Below are positions 52,621 to 60,872 of a stretch of DNA of 64,000 bases, in pieces (position 1 is the first letter of the stretch; each line of letters starts with the position of its first letter). This DNA comes from Pseudoruegeria sp. HB172150 (GTDB lineage Bacteria; Pseudomonadota; Alphaproteobacteria; Rhodobacterales; Rhodobacteraceae), in the NCBI RefSeq assembly GCF_013184805.1, contig NZ_JAATNG010000001.1, positions 2,108,001 through 2,172,000 of the forward strand, written 5' to 3'. Made by a program: the position numbers and the translations under genes. The notes beneath the pieces are model-generated. The model had not been told where the DNA came from. It worked only from the letters and a program-made list of their open reading frames with translations, and made no database searches.

Positions 52621-53232
52621 GGCATTCCAACAAACTGCAAATAGATTTGACGCAGATCCAAGCACAGCTACGCCCGCCCGTCCGCACCATCGGCGACACC
52701 GGCCGGACCGTTCCCGACACGTTGATTGGCGGTTATGATTTTGTTAATATTTATTAATGGGTTGGAAGGTCGGATGCGCACAGCATCATTTTTCCACCAT
52801 TCGAGCGGGTGCGGTTGCAGGTTTCGTGAAACCGCCGGCAACCCATAAGACACGCAACTCCGCGCCGGAAACCTTAAATTTTCGTTAACGCGTTGAATTT
52901 AATTCACATTTTCTACCCGCGCCTAGGCTATCTGCGGGTGCGACTTCGGCATAATAGCACTTTTCGAACCCCGACCAACCATACCGGAACCGGGCAATTG
53001 CAGCCCCGCCCGCACTGACTGCTTGCGTTAACACCACCATGACATTTCAAACACGGCGACTGATCGAACAAAATGCCGGAGTTTCGGAAAGCTATCGAGC
53101 CTTTGTGGCGATGACGCACGGCGTCGCACCTGGCACCAGGATCATCGCCCCACGTGCATCCCGGGCGATTGCAGTTTACATCTTGGAAAGGGATTGCGAC
53201 GGTCCCGTGCGGCTGGCGGATAGACATACACA
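52621..53232. other. AT-rich intergenic region with divergent promoters
   Basis: These 612 bp separate the Rieske oxygenase (minus) from the flavin reductase (plus). They are unusually AT-rich for the window, especially 52735-52762 and 52873-52912, with inverted repeats TTAATA-TT-TATTAA (52744-52757) and TGAATT-T-AATTCA (52894-52906). Open frames are short, without start signals or recognisable protein. It probably holds promoters and operators for both genes. Confidence 0.6.
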
Positions 53233-53733
53233 ATGCATCAGATCACTCCCGGGTCGGATACACAGCGCGAGCTGCGCGATGCGCTTGGCCGATTCGCAAC
53301 GGGGATCACTGTTATCACCACGCATTCCGAAATCGGCCCGCTTGGAATTACAGCCAACAGCTTTGCCAGCGTCTCGCTCGATCCGCCGCTGATCCTCTGG
53401 TCGCCCGCAAAACATTCCCGCCGGTTCGCCGCTTTTGCAGAGGCGATGCATTTTGCAGTTCACGTGATGGGCGCCGAGCAATCGGAGATCGCCGACCGCT
53501 TTTCGCAAAACGGAACCGCTTTTCAGGGCTGCGACTGGCAGCCGAACGACCACAAGGTGCCGCTGATCGAAGATTGCCTGGCCCGGTTCGAGTGTGACAC
53601 GCTCGCAACCCATGACGGCGGCGATCACCGCATCGTAGTAGCACGCGTCAGCCGGGCGCAGTGGCGCGACGGCGAGCCTCTGGTGTTCTCGCAGGGGCGT
53701 GTGGGGGATTTCACGCCCCGGTTGCCGGAGTAG
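53233..53733 (+). CDS. Flavin reductase family protein
   Basis: 166-aa FMN-binding split-barrel protein. Family signatures are FATGITVITTHSEIGPLGIT, then NSFASVSLDPPLILWSPAK with the flavin-binding and substrate-access residues, and HRIVVARVSRAQ near the end. It would supply reduced flavin to a monooxygenase, or be an FMN reductase. It lies between an intergenic region and paaG. No strong ribosome-binding site is seen. Confidence 0.85.
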   Translation: MHQITPGSDTQRELRDALGRFATGITVITTHSEIGPLGITANSFASVSLDPPLILWSPAKHSRRFAAFAEAMHFAVHVMGAEQSEIADRFSQNGTAFQGCDWQPNDHKVPLIEDCLARFECDTLATHDGGDHRIVVARVSRAQWRDGEPLVFSQGRVGDFTPRLPE

Positions 53734-53736
53734 CTG

Positions 53737-54513
53737 TTATCGGCCCTCGTAGTGCGGCGGACGCTTTTCGAGGAAAGCCAGCACACCTTCCTGGAAATCA
53801 CGGGTCTTGCCGCAGGCGCCCTGCAGCTGCGCCTCGAGCGCAAGCTGCGCCGTCAACCCGTTGTCGAAGCTGTCGCGGATCGCGCGTTTGACGTTCCCGT
53901 AGGCGACGGTCGGGCCCTTGGCGAGCTTGGAGACACGGGCTTGCCAGTGCGCGGCGAAGTCAGCATCAGATATCGCTTCCCAGATCATGCCCCAGTCCTC
54001 GGCCGTCTTCGCCGAAATCGGCTCGGCGAAGAGTGCGGCACCCATGGCCTTGGCGAAACCCACCTGCCTCGGCAGCCAGTAGGTACCGCCGGCATCGGGG
54101 ACGAGGCCGATCCGGGTGAATGCCTGCAGGAACATCGCCGATTCCGTCGCAATGACCACGTCGCATGCCAGTGCGAGGTTCGCCCCTGCACCGGCTGCGG
54201 CACCGTTCACCGCCGCGACGGTCGGCACCGGGCAGTCAAAGATCGCGCGCAGCATCGGTTCGTATTCGTCGCGAAGCGTCCGTTCCAAATCGATATTGGC
54301 GGCGGTGCCGCTGTCGGCGAGGTCCTGGCCGGAGCAGAAGGATTTTCCCTCGCCTGTCAGCACGATGACCCGTGCCTGTCTTTCCATGTCCTTGATCGCG
54401 TGAAGCAGTTCGGCACGCATCTGCGTGTTCAGTGCGTTCATCTTGTCAGGGCGATTCAGCGTGATCACCGCCACGTCGTCGGCCAGCTCAAGCCGGATGG
54501 TATCGTATTGCAT
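53737..54513 (-). CDS. paaG: Enoyl-CoA hydratase/isomerase, PaaG-like
   Basis: 258-aa crotonase-fold enzyme closest by plan to PaaG, the 1,2-epoxyphenylacetyl-CoA isomerase. The CoA-binding oxyanion segments are TVAAVNGAAAGAGANLALAC and the catalytic Asp in GLVPDAGGT, with no second Glu as in true hydratases. The start 54513 has GGGAGG upstream. It is convergent with the flavin-reductase gene and downstream of ccmH. Other paa genes are not in the window, so a broader isomerase is possible. Confidence 0.8.
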   Translation of the reverse strand: MQYDTIRLELADDVAVITLNRPDKMNALNTQMRAELLHAIKDMERQARVIVLTGEGKSFCSGQDLADSGTAANIDLERTLRDEYEPMLRAIFDCPVPTVAAVNGAAAGAGANLALACDVVIATESAMFLQAFTRIGLVPDAGGTYWLPRQVGFAKAMGAALFAEPISAKTAEDWGMIWEAISDADFAAHWQARVSKLAKGPTVAYGNVKRAIRDSFDNGLTAQLALEAQLQGACGKTRDFQEGVLAFLEKRPPHYEGR

Positions 54514-54569
54514 CTGGGCCTCCCTCGGCAGATCGCTGGCGAGCATATCCGCGCGCGGCAGGAGGGAAA

Positions 54570-54588
54570 GAGTAACGCTGGGTTACTC
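54570..54588 (-). terminator. Hairpin at the end of ccmH
   Basis: GAGTAAC (54570-54576) pairs perfectly with GTTACTC (54582-54588), 7 bp with a 5-nt loop. The ccmH stop TAA is in the stem. On the minus strand TCTTTCCCTCC follows, a T/C-rich run. Likely terminator of the ccm-lysis-ccm transcription unit. Confidence 0.5.
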
Positions 54589-55032
54589 GTCTAGAATGCG
54601 TTTGAGCCGCGCTTCTTCCTCGGGCGAGAGCGCGGCTGCAGCTTCCGGCGCTCGGTTACGGCGTCGCAGGTAGAGTCCCGCGATGACCAGCGCCAGTACC
54701 AGCGTGGCCGGCCCCGTAACCCACAGCACCAGGTTGGCGCCGCGAGCAGTGGGTTTCAGTAAGACGTATTCGCCGTAGCGGTCCGTGACGAATGCTATGA
54801 CCTCGGCGTCGCTGTCGCCCTCCACCAGCCGCTCCCGCACCAGAAGGCGCAGGTCGCGCGCGAGATCGGCATTCGATTCGTCGATGGATTCGTTGCGGCA
54901 GACCAAGCATCGAAGTTCCTTGGAGATCTCCCGTGCGCGTTCCTCCAGCCCCGGATCGTCCAGGATTTCGTCTGGCTGCACAGCAAAAATCGGCGTGGCC
55001 AGCATGCTGAGAATCAGGATCAATCGCTTCAT
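54583..55032 (-). CDS. ccmH: Cytochrome c maturation protein CcmH
   Basis: 149-aa membrane-anchored thiol oxidoreductase. Signal peptide/anchor at residues 1-18. The CxxC motif RCLVCRNESIDESNADLA has C42 and C45, which reduce apocytochrome c for heme attachment. A C-terminal helix at about 103-123 anchors it. The ATG at 55032 overlaps the ccmF stop (ATGA). It works with CcmF. Confidence 0.93.
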   Translation of the reverse strand: MKRLILILSMLATPIFAVQPDEILDDPGLEERAREISKELRCLVCRNESIDESNADLARDLRLLVRERLVEGDSDAEVIAFVTDRYGEYVLLKPTARGANLVLWVTGPATLVLALVIAGLYLRRRNRAPEAAAALSPEEEARLKRILDE

Positions 55033-57002
55033 TCCGCCGGCACCGCGCCAGCCGCCGCCTTCCTTGCGCCCGCCGCCACGCGATAGCGCCGGTCGGAGAG
55101 CGACAGCACTCCGCCGAGCGCCATGATAATTGCACCGGCCCAGATCCAATTGGCGAAGGGTTTTATGTAGGTACGCACCGCCCAGCCGCCGTCGGCCTGC
55201 GGGTCGCCGATCACAACGTAGATGTCGCGGAAGATTCCGTTGTCGATGGCAGCTTCGGTCGTCGGCATCTGCGCCACCGGATAGACGCGCTTTTCAGGAT
55301 GAAGCACGGCGACGTCGCGCCCGTTCCGCGCGACGCGCATTTCGGCCACAGTCGTGTTGTAGTTCGGGCCCTGCTGGCGCGACACGTCGGCAAGCGTGAT
55401 TTCGTATCCGCCGACCTCGAAGCTTTCCCCGACTTTGGCCACGCGGATATCCTCGATCTGCCAAGCGAGCATCGCAGAGATCCCGAAAATGGTGACGCCG
55501 AGACCGGCATGTGCGACAGACTTGCCCCAGTCAGCGCGCGGCAGGTTCCGGAGGCGGCGCAACTTGGAACTCCATTTGCCGCGGCCCGTTCGTGTGTAGA
55601 GGTCCGCCACAGCACCACCGATCAGCCAGACCACAAGCACCATGCCGACCGGTGCCAGCACCGAGCGGCCGGTTTGAATTGACCATACCAGCGCGCCGCA
55701 GGCGATGGCGAAAACCAGCACGCCCCAAAGCTGTTGCATAGCTCGGGACAGGCTGGCGCGTTTCCATGGCAGGATGGCGCCGATCGGCAGGATCGCCGCA
55801 AGGGCGACGAAGAACGGGGTGAAGGCCACCTCGAAAAACGGCGCGCCGACCGACAGCTTGCGGTCGAAGGCAAGCTCGGCCACCAGCGGCCAGATCGTGC
55901 CAGCAAAGACGACAAGGGCCGAGACAGCGAGAAGAATGTTGTTCAGCACAAGCGCTGTTTCGCGCGAGACCAACGCAAAGACACCCTTCGCCTCCATTGC
56001 GCCGGCACGGGCAGCATAGAGCGTGAGCGCACCGCCGACAAAGACGGCAAGGATGATCAGGATAAAGACACCGCGTTCGGGGTCGTTGGCAAAAGCATGA
56101 ACCGATGTCAGCACGCCCGACCGCACAATGAAGGTGCCGATCAGCGAGAAGCCGAAAGCGAGAATTGCGAGAAGGATGGTCCACGCTTTCAGCGCCTCGC
56201 GTTTTTCAACAACGATGGCGGAATGCAGGAGCGCAGCCGCGATCAGCCACGGCATGAAAGAGGCGTTCTCGACCGGGTCCCAGAACCAGAAGCCGCCCCA
56301 GCCAAGCTCGTAATAGGCCCACCACGAACCCAGAGCGATGCCGATGGTCAGGAACACCCACGCGGCCAGCGTCCAGGGCCGGACCCAGCGCGCCCATGCA
56401 GCATCGACCCGGCCCTCGATCAGCGCGGCGACGGCGAAAGAGAAGGCCATGCTGAGGCCAACATAGCCGAGGTAGAGGAACGGCGGGTGGAACGCGAGGC
56501 CAGGGTCCTGCAACAATGGGTTCAGATCCTCGCCGTTCATCGGTGGAATCTCCAGCCGCAGAAACGGGTTCGAGGTGAACAGGATGAAGGCGAAAAAGGC
56601 CACGGCTATGGCAGATTGCACAGCCAGGACGCGGGCGCGCAGCGCGGGCGGCAGGTTCTGCCCGAACCAGGCGGCGCAGGCGCCGAACAGCGTCAGGATC
56701 AGCACCCAGAGGAGCATCGAGCCCTCATGGTTCCCCCAGACGCCGCTGATCTTGTAGAGCATCGGCTTGTCGGTATGGGAGTTCAGCACCACGAGGCGCA
56801 GCGAGAAATCGGAGGTCACGAAGGCGTAAGTGAGCGCGAGGAAGGAAAGCGCCGTCAGCAGGAACTGCGCGGTCGCCGCCGGTTCGGCGACGGCCATCCA
56901 GCCTCGCCAACCCTTCTGCGCGCCGATAAGCGGGATTACCGCCTGTACGATGGCAACGGCGAAGGCAAGGATTAGGGTGAAATGGCCAAGTTCGACGATC
57001 AT
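55029..57002 (-). CDS. ccmF: Cytochrome c maturation heme lyase CcmF
   Basis: 657-aa polytopic membrane heme lyase with about 13-15 transmembrane helices. The tryptophan-rich WWD signature GWGGFWFWDPVENASFMPWL binds heme, with conserved membrane histidines nearby. It receives heme from CcmE and joins it to apocytochrome c with CcmH. It is downstream of the lysis cassette and is followed by overlapping ccmH. Confidence 0.95.
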   Translation of the reverse strand: MIVELGHFTLILAFAVAIVQAVIPLIGAQKGWRGWMAVAEPAATAQFLLTALSFLALTYAFVTSDFSLRLVVLNSHTDKPMLYKISGVWGNHEGSMLLWVLILTLFGACAAWFGQNLPPALRARVLAVQSAIAVAFFAFILFTSNPFLRLEIPPMNGEDLNPLLQDPGLAFHPPFLYLGYVGLSMAFSFAVAALIEGRVDAAWARWVRPWTLAAWVFLTIGIALGSWWAYYELGWGGFWFWDPVENASFMPWLIAAALLHSAIVVEKREALKAWTILLAILAFGFSLIGTFIVRSGVLTSVHAFANDPERGVFILIILAVFVGGALTLYAARAGAMEAKGVFALVSRETALVLNNILLAVSALVVFAGTIWPLVAELAFDRKLSVGAPFFEVAFTPFFVALAAILPIGAILPWKRASLSRAMQQLWGVLVFAIACGALVWSIQTGRSVLAPVGMVLVVWLIGGAVADLYTRTGRGKWSSKLRRLRNLPRADWGKSVAHAGLGVTIFGISAMLAWQIEDIRVAKVGESFEVGGYEITLADVSRQQGPNYNTTVAEMRVARNGRDVAVLHPEKRVYPVAQMPTTEAAIDNGIFRDIYVVIGDPQADGGWAVRTYIKPFANWIWAGAIIMALGGVLSLSDRRYRVAAGARKAAAGAVPAE

Positions 57003-57094
57003 GCTCCGGTTATACGGAGGACCTGCCGCGCCGCCAATTCCCTGCGCGCCGATGTCGCAAAGGATTTATCGCTGCGCGCGCGGCGAGCGCCGGT

Positions 57095-57304
57095 TTACTC
57101 TGGTAACGCGAGCCCGCCGGCGATGAGGTAGGCCATCGCTCCGGTGACTAGCGCTCCCAGGACCAACCTTAGTAGCCATTTCAGCGATTCCTCGATGCCG
57201 CCCAGTCGTTCCTCGACATTCATCCGGTGCACCTCATCCACGGCATCACGCAGTTCCAGGCTTTGAAGCCGCTTCTCGATGCTCCGCCGCCACTCCTCGG
57301 TCAT
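57095..57304 (-). CDS. Small one-TM protein of GTA-type lysis cassette (XhlA-like layout)
   Basis: 69-aa protein. Residues 1-42 form charged, probably amphipathic or coiled-coil helices (MTEEWRRSIEKRLQSLELRD), followed by one transmembrane helix at about 43-65. Its ATG overlaps the holin stop (ATGA, 57301-57304), so it is the third gene of the cassette. The layout (N-terminal amphipathic helix, C-terminal membrane helix, small size) resembles phage XhlA accessory lysis proteins, which act with a holin and an endolysin. The family call is inference. It is not one of the two lysis genes described for the R. capsulatus gene transfer agent. Confidence 0.7.
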   Translation of the reverse strand: MTEEWRRSIEKRLQSLELRDAVDEVHRMNVEERLGGIEESLKWLLRLVLGALVTGAMAYLIAGGLALPE

Positions 57305-57855
57305 TCCGCGCGTCTCCAGTCCTCAAGCGCGGGGTTCGGCGAAATCGCGGGCGCGTCTTTCGGCTCCGCCTGCCCTGCCCCCGCATGCAGAACCGACAGC
57401 GCGCCGATGTTGCGCTGAACTTCCGGTGCGCGCGCGAGCGTCTCTGCGATGGAGCGGTTGTATTCCATGCTCTTCGTCTGGTGGCGTGCGCCGAAATAGA
57501 AGGACACGATCACGCCCAAGAGCCACCAGAGCGGTTCTGGCACCAGCGCGATGCCCTGCATGCGGCTGGCGAACCAGATCGGATCGACCATGGCCGCCAC
57601 GAACAGGCCCAGTGTTCCCAGTGCCAGTGCCAGTGCCGGGCGCGGCACCCGGTTCATGCCGTCCATCAGACGGTCAAACAAGCCCTTGCGCGGTTGCAGG
57701 AACTCCGTGGCGAACTGGCTCAGTGTGGCGTTGCGCAAATCCACGTCGCGCTGTCCCGCGGCTTCGGCGTTTTCGCGGAACACTTCGACCGTTTCCGTCA
57801 CGGCGTTGCGGCCACCACCGAAGACGAGGTTCAGAACACCTTCGATCATCCCCAT
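57301..57855 (-). CDS. Gene-transfer-agent type holin
   Basis: 184-aa membrane protein of the type known in Pfam as holin of gene-transfer-agent release. A soluble N-terminal part (1-70) precedes transmembrane helices at about 73-91 and 107-123, with a weaker hydrophobic segment between. The C-terminus (150-184) is Ala/Pro-rich and cytosolic. It would open the inner membrane so the endolysin can reach the wall. The start ATG 57855 has AGAGGG seven bases upstream; ATG 57849 overlaps the endolysin stop (ATGA) and is the alternative. The related R. capsulatus holin (rcc00556) is encoded away from the GTA structural cluster. Confidence 0.85.
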   Translation of the reverse strand: MGMIEGVLNLVFGGGRNAVTETVEVFRENAEAAGQRDVDLRNATLSQFATEFLQPRKGLFDRLMDGMNRVPRPALALALGTLGLFVAAMVDPIWFASRMQGIALVPEPLWWLLGVIVSFYFGARHQTKSMEYNRSIAETLARAPEVQRNIGALSVLHAGAGQAEPKDAPAISPNPALEDWRRAE

Positions 57856-58457
57856 TCCGCCACCCTCTGGCGGTGTTCCGCCTCGCTCAGATGGTAACGG
57901 GGGGAGATGAATTCTTCTGCCCGTAGGATCCAACCTCCCTTTCCTCCGTTAGAGCGACAGGCGTATTTCCGACTCGCCGGGCGGTCGTCTCCCAGTGAAT
58001 AATAGAAATTGCGGCGGGCGATTCCGTAAGCATCGGCCAGATGACGAGGTGCGGCGTAACGGGCAGCCTCTGCCGCGGCGACGGTTTGCGGACCGATTGC
58101 GCCATCCACCGTCACTCGGTGCCCCATGTCGATGAGTAGACGCTGCAGTATTTTCACTGCGTTTGCGCCCGCATTGACGTACATGTCGAAGACGCTGGCC
58201 TGCAGCACCTCCGGCAGATCACCGATATTTGGTCGACGGAAGTAGTGGTCGACGAAGATCGTCCGTGCTTGCGCCGGCGTGAGCTGCTTCACATCTTCGA
58301 CATCGGTGTCGCCGTCGCCGTCATTGTCGATCCCGAGGCGGCAGAGCGTGCCGATGGTCACGCCGTATTTCGTTGCCCCACCCGGATCGTCCGGATCGTT
58401 CACATAGCCGCCTTCGCGGCCGATAATCTCGTCGGCAATCGCCTCGACCGATTTCAT
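57846..58457 (-). CDS. Endolysin, glycoside hydrolase family 108 (GTA lysis type)
   Basis: 203-aa muramidase. The GH108 N-terminal motif GREGGYVNDPDDPGGATKYG has the catalytic Glu at residue 15. An inserted loop at 44-55, DNDGDGDTDVED, matches an EF-hand/dockerin-type calcium loop. The C-terminal half has a peptidoglycan-binding segment VDGAIGPQTVAAAEAARY. No signal peptide, so export needs the holin. It is homologous by type to the R. capsulatus GTA endolysin rcc00555, known to lyse the producer cell. It lies immediately downstream of ccmE and upstream of the overlapping holin. Confidence 0.9.
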   Translation of the reverse strand: MKSVEAIADEIIGREGGYVNDPDDPGGATKYGVTIGTLCRLGIDNDGDGDTDVEDVKQLTPAQARTIFVDHYFRRPNIGDLPEVLQASVFDMYVNAGANAVKILQRLLIDMGHRVTVDGAIGPQTVAAAEAARYAAPRHLADAYGIARRNFYYSLGDDRPASRKYACRSNGGKGGWILRAEEFISPRYHLSEAEHRQRVAEWG

Positions 58458-58508
58458 ACCTTAAGTCCCCGCAAGTGGTAAATGCGGCGGCAAGGTTGGC
58501 TGCTATCA

Positions 58509-58531
58509 GGTTAAGATGACGGAACCTAACC
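58509..58531 (-). promoter_or_regulatory. Possible CtrA-like half-site repeat upstream of the endolysin gene
   Basis: GGTTA (58509-58513) and TAACC (58527-58531) are inverted with 13 bp between. On the minus strand this reads GGTTAGGTTCCGTCATCT, then TAACC. TTAACC is the core of the alphaproteobacterial CtrA box (TTAACCAT). It lies about 52 bp upstream of the endolysin start and overlaps the ccmE stop. CtrA is a known regulator of the Rhodobacter GTA, but this site is short and matches only the core. Confidence 0.25.
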
Positions 58532-58978
58532 GTTCGGATCCTGGTAAACGCCCTGGTCCTTCAGCGCGTCCATGACTTCCTTCGGCATGTATGTTTCGTC
58601 ATGTTTGGCAAGAATTTCCGAGGCTTCGAAGATGCCGTTTATGTAACGACCGGTGCCGATCATACCCTGTCCCTCTTCGAACAGGTCCGGCAGGACGCCG
58701 GTGTAGGCGACAGGGATTGATGCGCCGCCATCGGTGACGCTGAAGGTTACAGTTTCGCCCTGTCCGCGCACGAGGGTACCCTCCTCAACCAGCCCACCCA
58801 GACGGAACACCTCATTCGGCGCCGGCGGTTCTTCTGCGACCTGGGTCGGAGCGCGGAAGAAATTGATACCGTCACGCATCGCGTAACCCACCATAGCCGT
58901 CGACAAAGCAAGTGCGACCGCCGCGACCAAGATCACCTGGATGCGGCGCCGTTTCTTGAGGTTCTTCAGTCCAGCCAT
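58526..58978 (-). CDS. ccmE: Cytochrome c maturation heme chaperone CcmE
   Basis: 150-aa membrane-anchored periplasmic heme chaperone. Transmembrane anchor at residues 12-34, preceded by a basic KKRRR. The heme-binding His is H126 and the conserved Tyr is Y130 in HDETYMP (HxxxY type). The start 58978 (MAGLKNLKKRRR) fits the family. It is downstream of argC and upstream of the lysis cassette; its partners CcmF and CcmH are 1.5 kb further on. Confidence 0.95.
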   Translation of the reverse strand: MAGLKNLKKRRRIQVILVAAVALALSTAMVGYAMRDGINFFRAPTQVAEEPPAPNEVFRLGGLVEEGTLVRGQGETVTFSVTDGGASIPVAYTGVLPDLFEEGQGMIGTGRYINGIFEASEILAKHDETYMPKEVMDALKDQGVYQDPNG

Positions 58979-59046
58979 AGGCGTCCTCCGGGCGCGGGGC
59001 AGAGTTTCACGCAATAGCGCACAGACCGCCTTGATTCACCTCAAAT

Positions 59047-60075
59047 CTACGGGAAGAGAGGCGCCAGCATCAGCCCTGCCGTTTCTACCTCGCCCAGCAT
59101 GAGGTTGGCGTTCTGGATCGCCTGCCCTGACGAGCCCTTGGTGAGGTTGTCGAGTGTGGCGACGACGGTGGCCCGGCCCGGTTTGCGGTCTCCGACGACG
59201 CCGATATGACAGAAGTTCGAGCCACGCACGTCCTTCATCGACGGGACCTTGCCGAACGGCAGAACCTCGACGAAGACTTCTTCCGCGTAAGCCCTGTCCA
59301 GAGTGGCATGTACCACCTCCGGATCGCCCTTGAGATAGGCTGTCAGCAGGATACCCCGCGTCGCCGGGACAAGGTGTGGTGTGAACTGGATTTCTACCGG
59401 CCGCCCTGCGACCTTCGAGAACTCCTGATCGAATTCGCCAAGGTGCCTATGGCGGCTGCCCATCGCGTAGCCGACCGCGTTCTCGTAAAGCTCCGAGAAC
59501 AGCAGGTGCTCCTTCAGCGAACGCCCGGAACCGGAGGCCGCCGCCTTAAGGTCGATGATGATATCGTCGATGTCGACTACGCCGGCGGAGATAAGGGGGC
59601 GCAGCGCGAACTGACCCGTCGCGGCGTTGCATCCGGTGCCGGCCACCAGTCGTGCAGATTTGATGTCCTCGCGGTAGAATTCGGTCAGGCCGTAAACCGC
59701 AATTTTCTGCAGCTCGACCGCACCATGCGGCTTGCCATACCATTTCTCGTAAGCATCCGGATCGCTGAGCCGGAAATCCGCAGACAGGTCGACCACCTTA
59801 AGGTCGGAAGGCAAATCCTTTACAACGGCTTGCGACGTTGCATGAGGCAGCGCGCAAAAGCACAGGTCGATGGTGGAGAAATCGACTTCTTCGATCTTCA
59901 CAAGCGCTGGCAGGTCGAGATGACGCAGGTGATGATAGACCTCGTCCATCCGCATCCCGGCCTTACGGTCGCCTGACAGCGCGGAGATCTCCATCGACGG
60001 GTGCGTCGCGATGATGCGGACGAGTTCGGCACCAGTGTATCCGGAAGCGCCAAGTATTGCAATCTTGTGGGGCAT
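59047..60075 (-). CDS. argC: N-acetyl-gamma-glutamyl-phosphate reductase
   Basis: 342-aa NADP-dependent enzyme of arginine biosynthesis (third step). Rossmann motif [16 protein letters not shown], catalytic Cys C149 in [15 protein letters not shown]. The start 60075 ([12 protein letters not shown]) has GAGGGAACC upstream. Type 1 ArgC, full length. It is first in the argC-ccmE-lysis-ccmF-ccmH run. Confidence 0.97.
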   Translation of the reverse strand: MPHKIAILGASGYTGAELVRIIATHPSMEISALSGDRKAGMRMDEVYHHLRHLDLPALVKIEEVDFSTIDLCFCALPHATSQAVVKDLPSDLKVVDLSADFRLSDPDAYEKWYGKPHGAVELQKIAVYGLTEFYREDIKSARLVAGTGCNAATGQFALRPLISAGVVDIDDIIIDLKAAASGSGRSLKEHLLFSELYENAVGYAMGSRHRHLGEFDQEFSKVAGRPVEIQFTPHLVPATRGILLTAYLKGDPEVVHATLDRAYAEEVFVEVLPFGKVPSMKDVRGSNFCHIGVVGDRKPGRATVVATLDNLTKGSSGQAIQNANLMLGEVETAGLMLAPLFP

Positions 60076-60164
60076 GGTTCCCTCGCTCAACAGTCGGGTC
60101 TAGATGGGCGAGGGACCGGAAGCATTGAACTGGAAACTGCCTCGCCGCAATGCGGGTCGGCAGC

Positions 60165-60179
60165 CGGGGCATTGCCCCG
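60165..60179 (-). terminator. Hairpin after the VPLPA-tail gene
   Basis: CGGGGC (60165-60170) pairs with GCCCCG (60174-60179), 6 bp with a 3-nt loop. It lies just after the stop of the VPLPA-tail gene in the minus-strand sense. No T-tract. Weak terminator candidate. Confidence 0.35.
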
Positions 60180-60187
60180 CCGCCGGA

Positions 60188-60790
60188 TCAGGATCGGAGG
60201 CGTCGTTTGGCCAAGAGGCCCGCGCCGACCAGCGCGCCACCCAGAAGGAGACCGGTAGCCGGAAGCGGTACAGGGCTTGGCGTGGAGCCGCTCGTGGCAG
60301 GGACGCTTGACGCGATGCTGTAGGACAGCTGATCGCCGTAAGTGAAGTACAGCGCCAGATAGAGAACGCCGCTGAAATCGTCGCCCAAAACAAGGGTCAG
60401 CGTATCGGTCAGCGCCGACTTGAAGCTGCCGAAACTGCCGGCATAGTCGCCATCCCAGCCATACTGGAACGCGTCGAACGAGTACATCAGTGTGCCACCG
60501 GCAGCGTATGAATCGCCAGCATCAGCTGGACCAGTGAAGGTAAAGGTGAGCGTCTGTGCGCCAGCAGTCAGGCCGGTGAGGACCAGAATGTCGAATTGAT
60601 TCTGAGCACCCGTGCCGGACACACCGTCGATGCCGGCGCCCAGTTCGGTTGGCGAGGACCACTCGCCGGAAAATTCGCCGAGATCCGACTCGGAAACGGT
60701 GACAGCATGGGCGCCAGCACCCGCGAATAGGGCGGCGACAAAAGAAAGCGTAGGAAGGAGACCGAAGCGGCTCATCTTGTCAATTTCCAT
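60188..60790 (-). CDS. Exported protein with VPLPA-type C-terminal sorting tail
   Basis: 200-aa protein. A signal peptide occupies about residues 6-28 (RFGLLPTLSFVAALFAGAG then AHA). The mature part is Gly/Ser/Thr/Ala-rich, with low charge and aromatic strand-like segments (QFDILVLTGLTAGAQTLTF). The C-terminus is VPLPATGLLLGGALVGAGLL followed by AKRRLRS, a VPLPA-CTERM signal: motif, transmembrane helix, basic cluster. These proteins are processed by an exosortase, known from relatives. The start 60790 has GGAG seven bases upstream. The gene for the exosortase is not in the window. Probably a secreted or matrix protein. Confidence 0.85.
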   Translation of the reverse strand: MEIDKMSRFGLLPTLSFVAALFAGAGAHAVTVSESDLGEFSGEWSSPTELGAGIDGVSGTGAQNQFDILVLTGLTAGAQTLTFTFTGPADAGDSYAAGGTLMYSFDAFQYGWDGDYAGSFGSFKSALTDTLTLVLGDDFSGVLYLALYFTYGDQLSYSIASSVPATSGSTPSPVPLPATGLLLGGALVGAGLLAKRRLRS

Positions 60791-60872
60791 TAAAGAACTC
60801 CGGCGTATCGACCGGGGCAGGCATCTGCACGGCGGATATATGTGAGCCGCCTCATCGCGTATAGAGGGCAAA

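Noticed and set aside
53039-53392. 117-codon frame starting upstream of the flavin reductase
   Set aside because: It overlaps the flavin reductase in another frame and lacks a start signal or family character.
57095-58457. Full prophage or complete GTA structural cluster
   Set aside because: Only lysis genes are present; flanks are ccm and argC genes with no capsid, portal or tail proteins.
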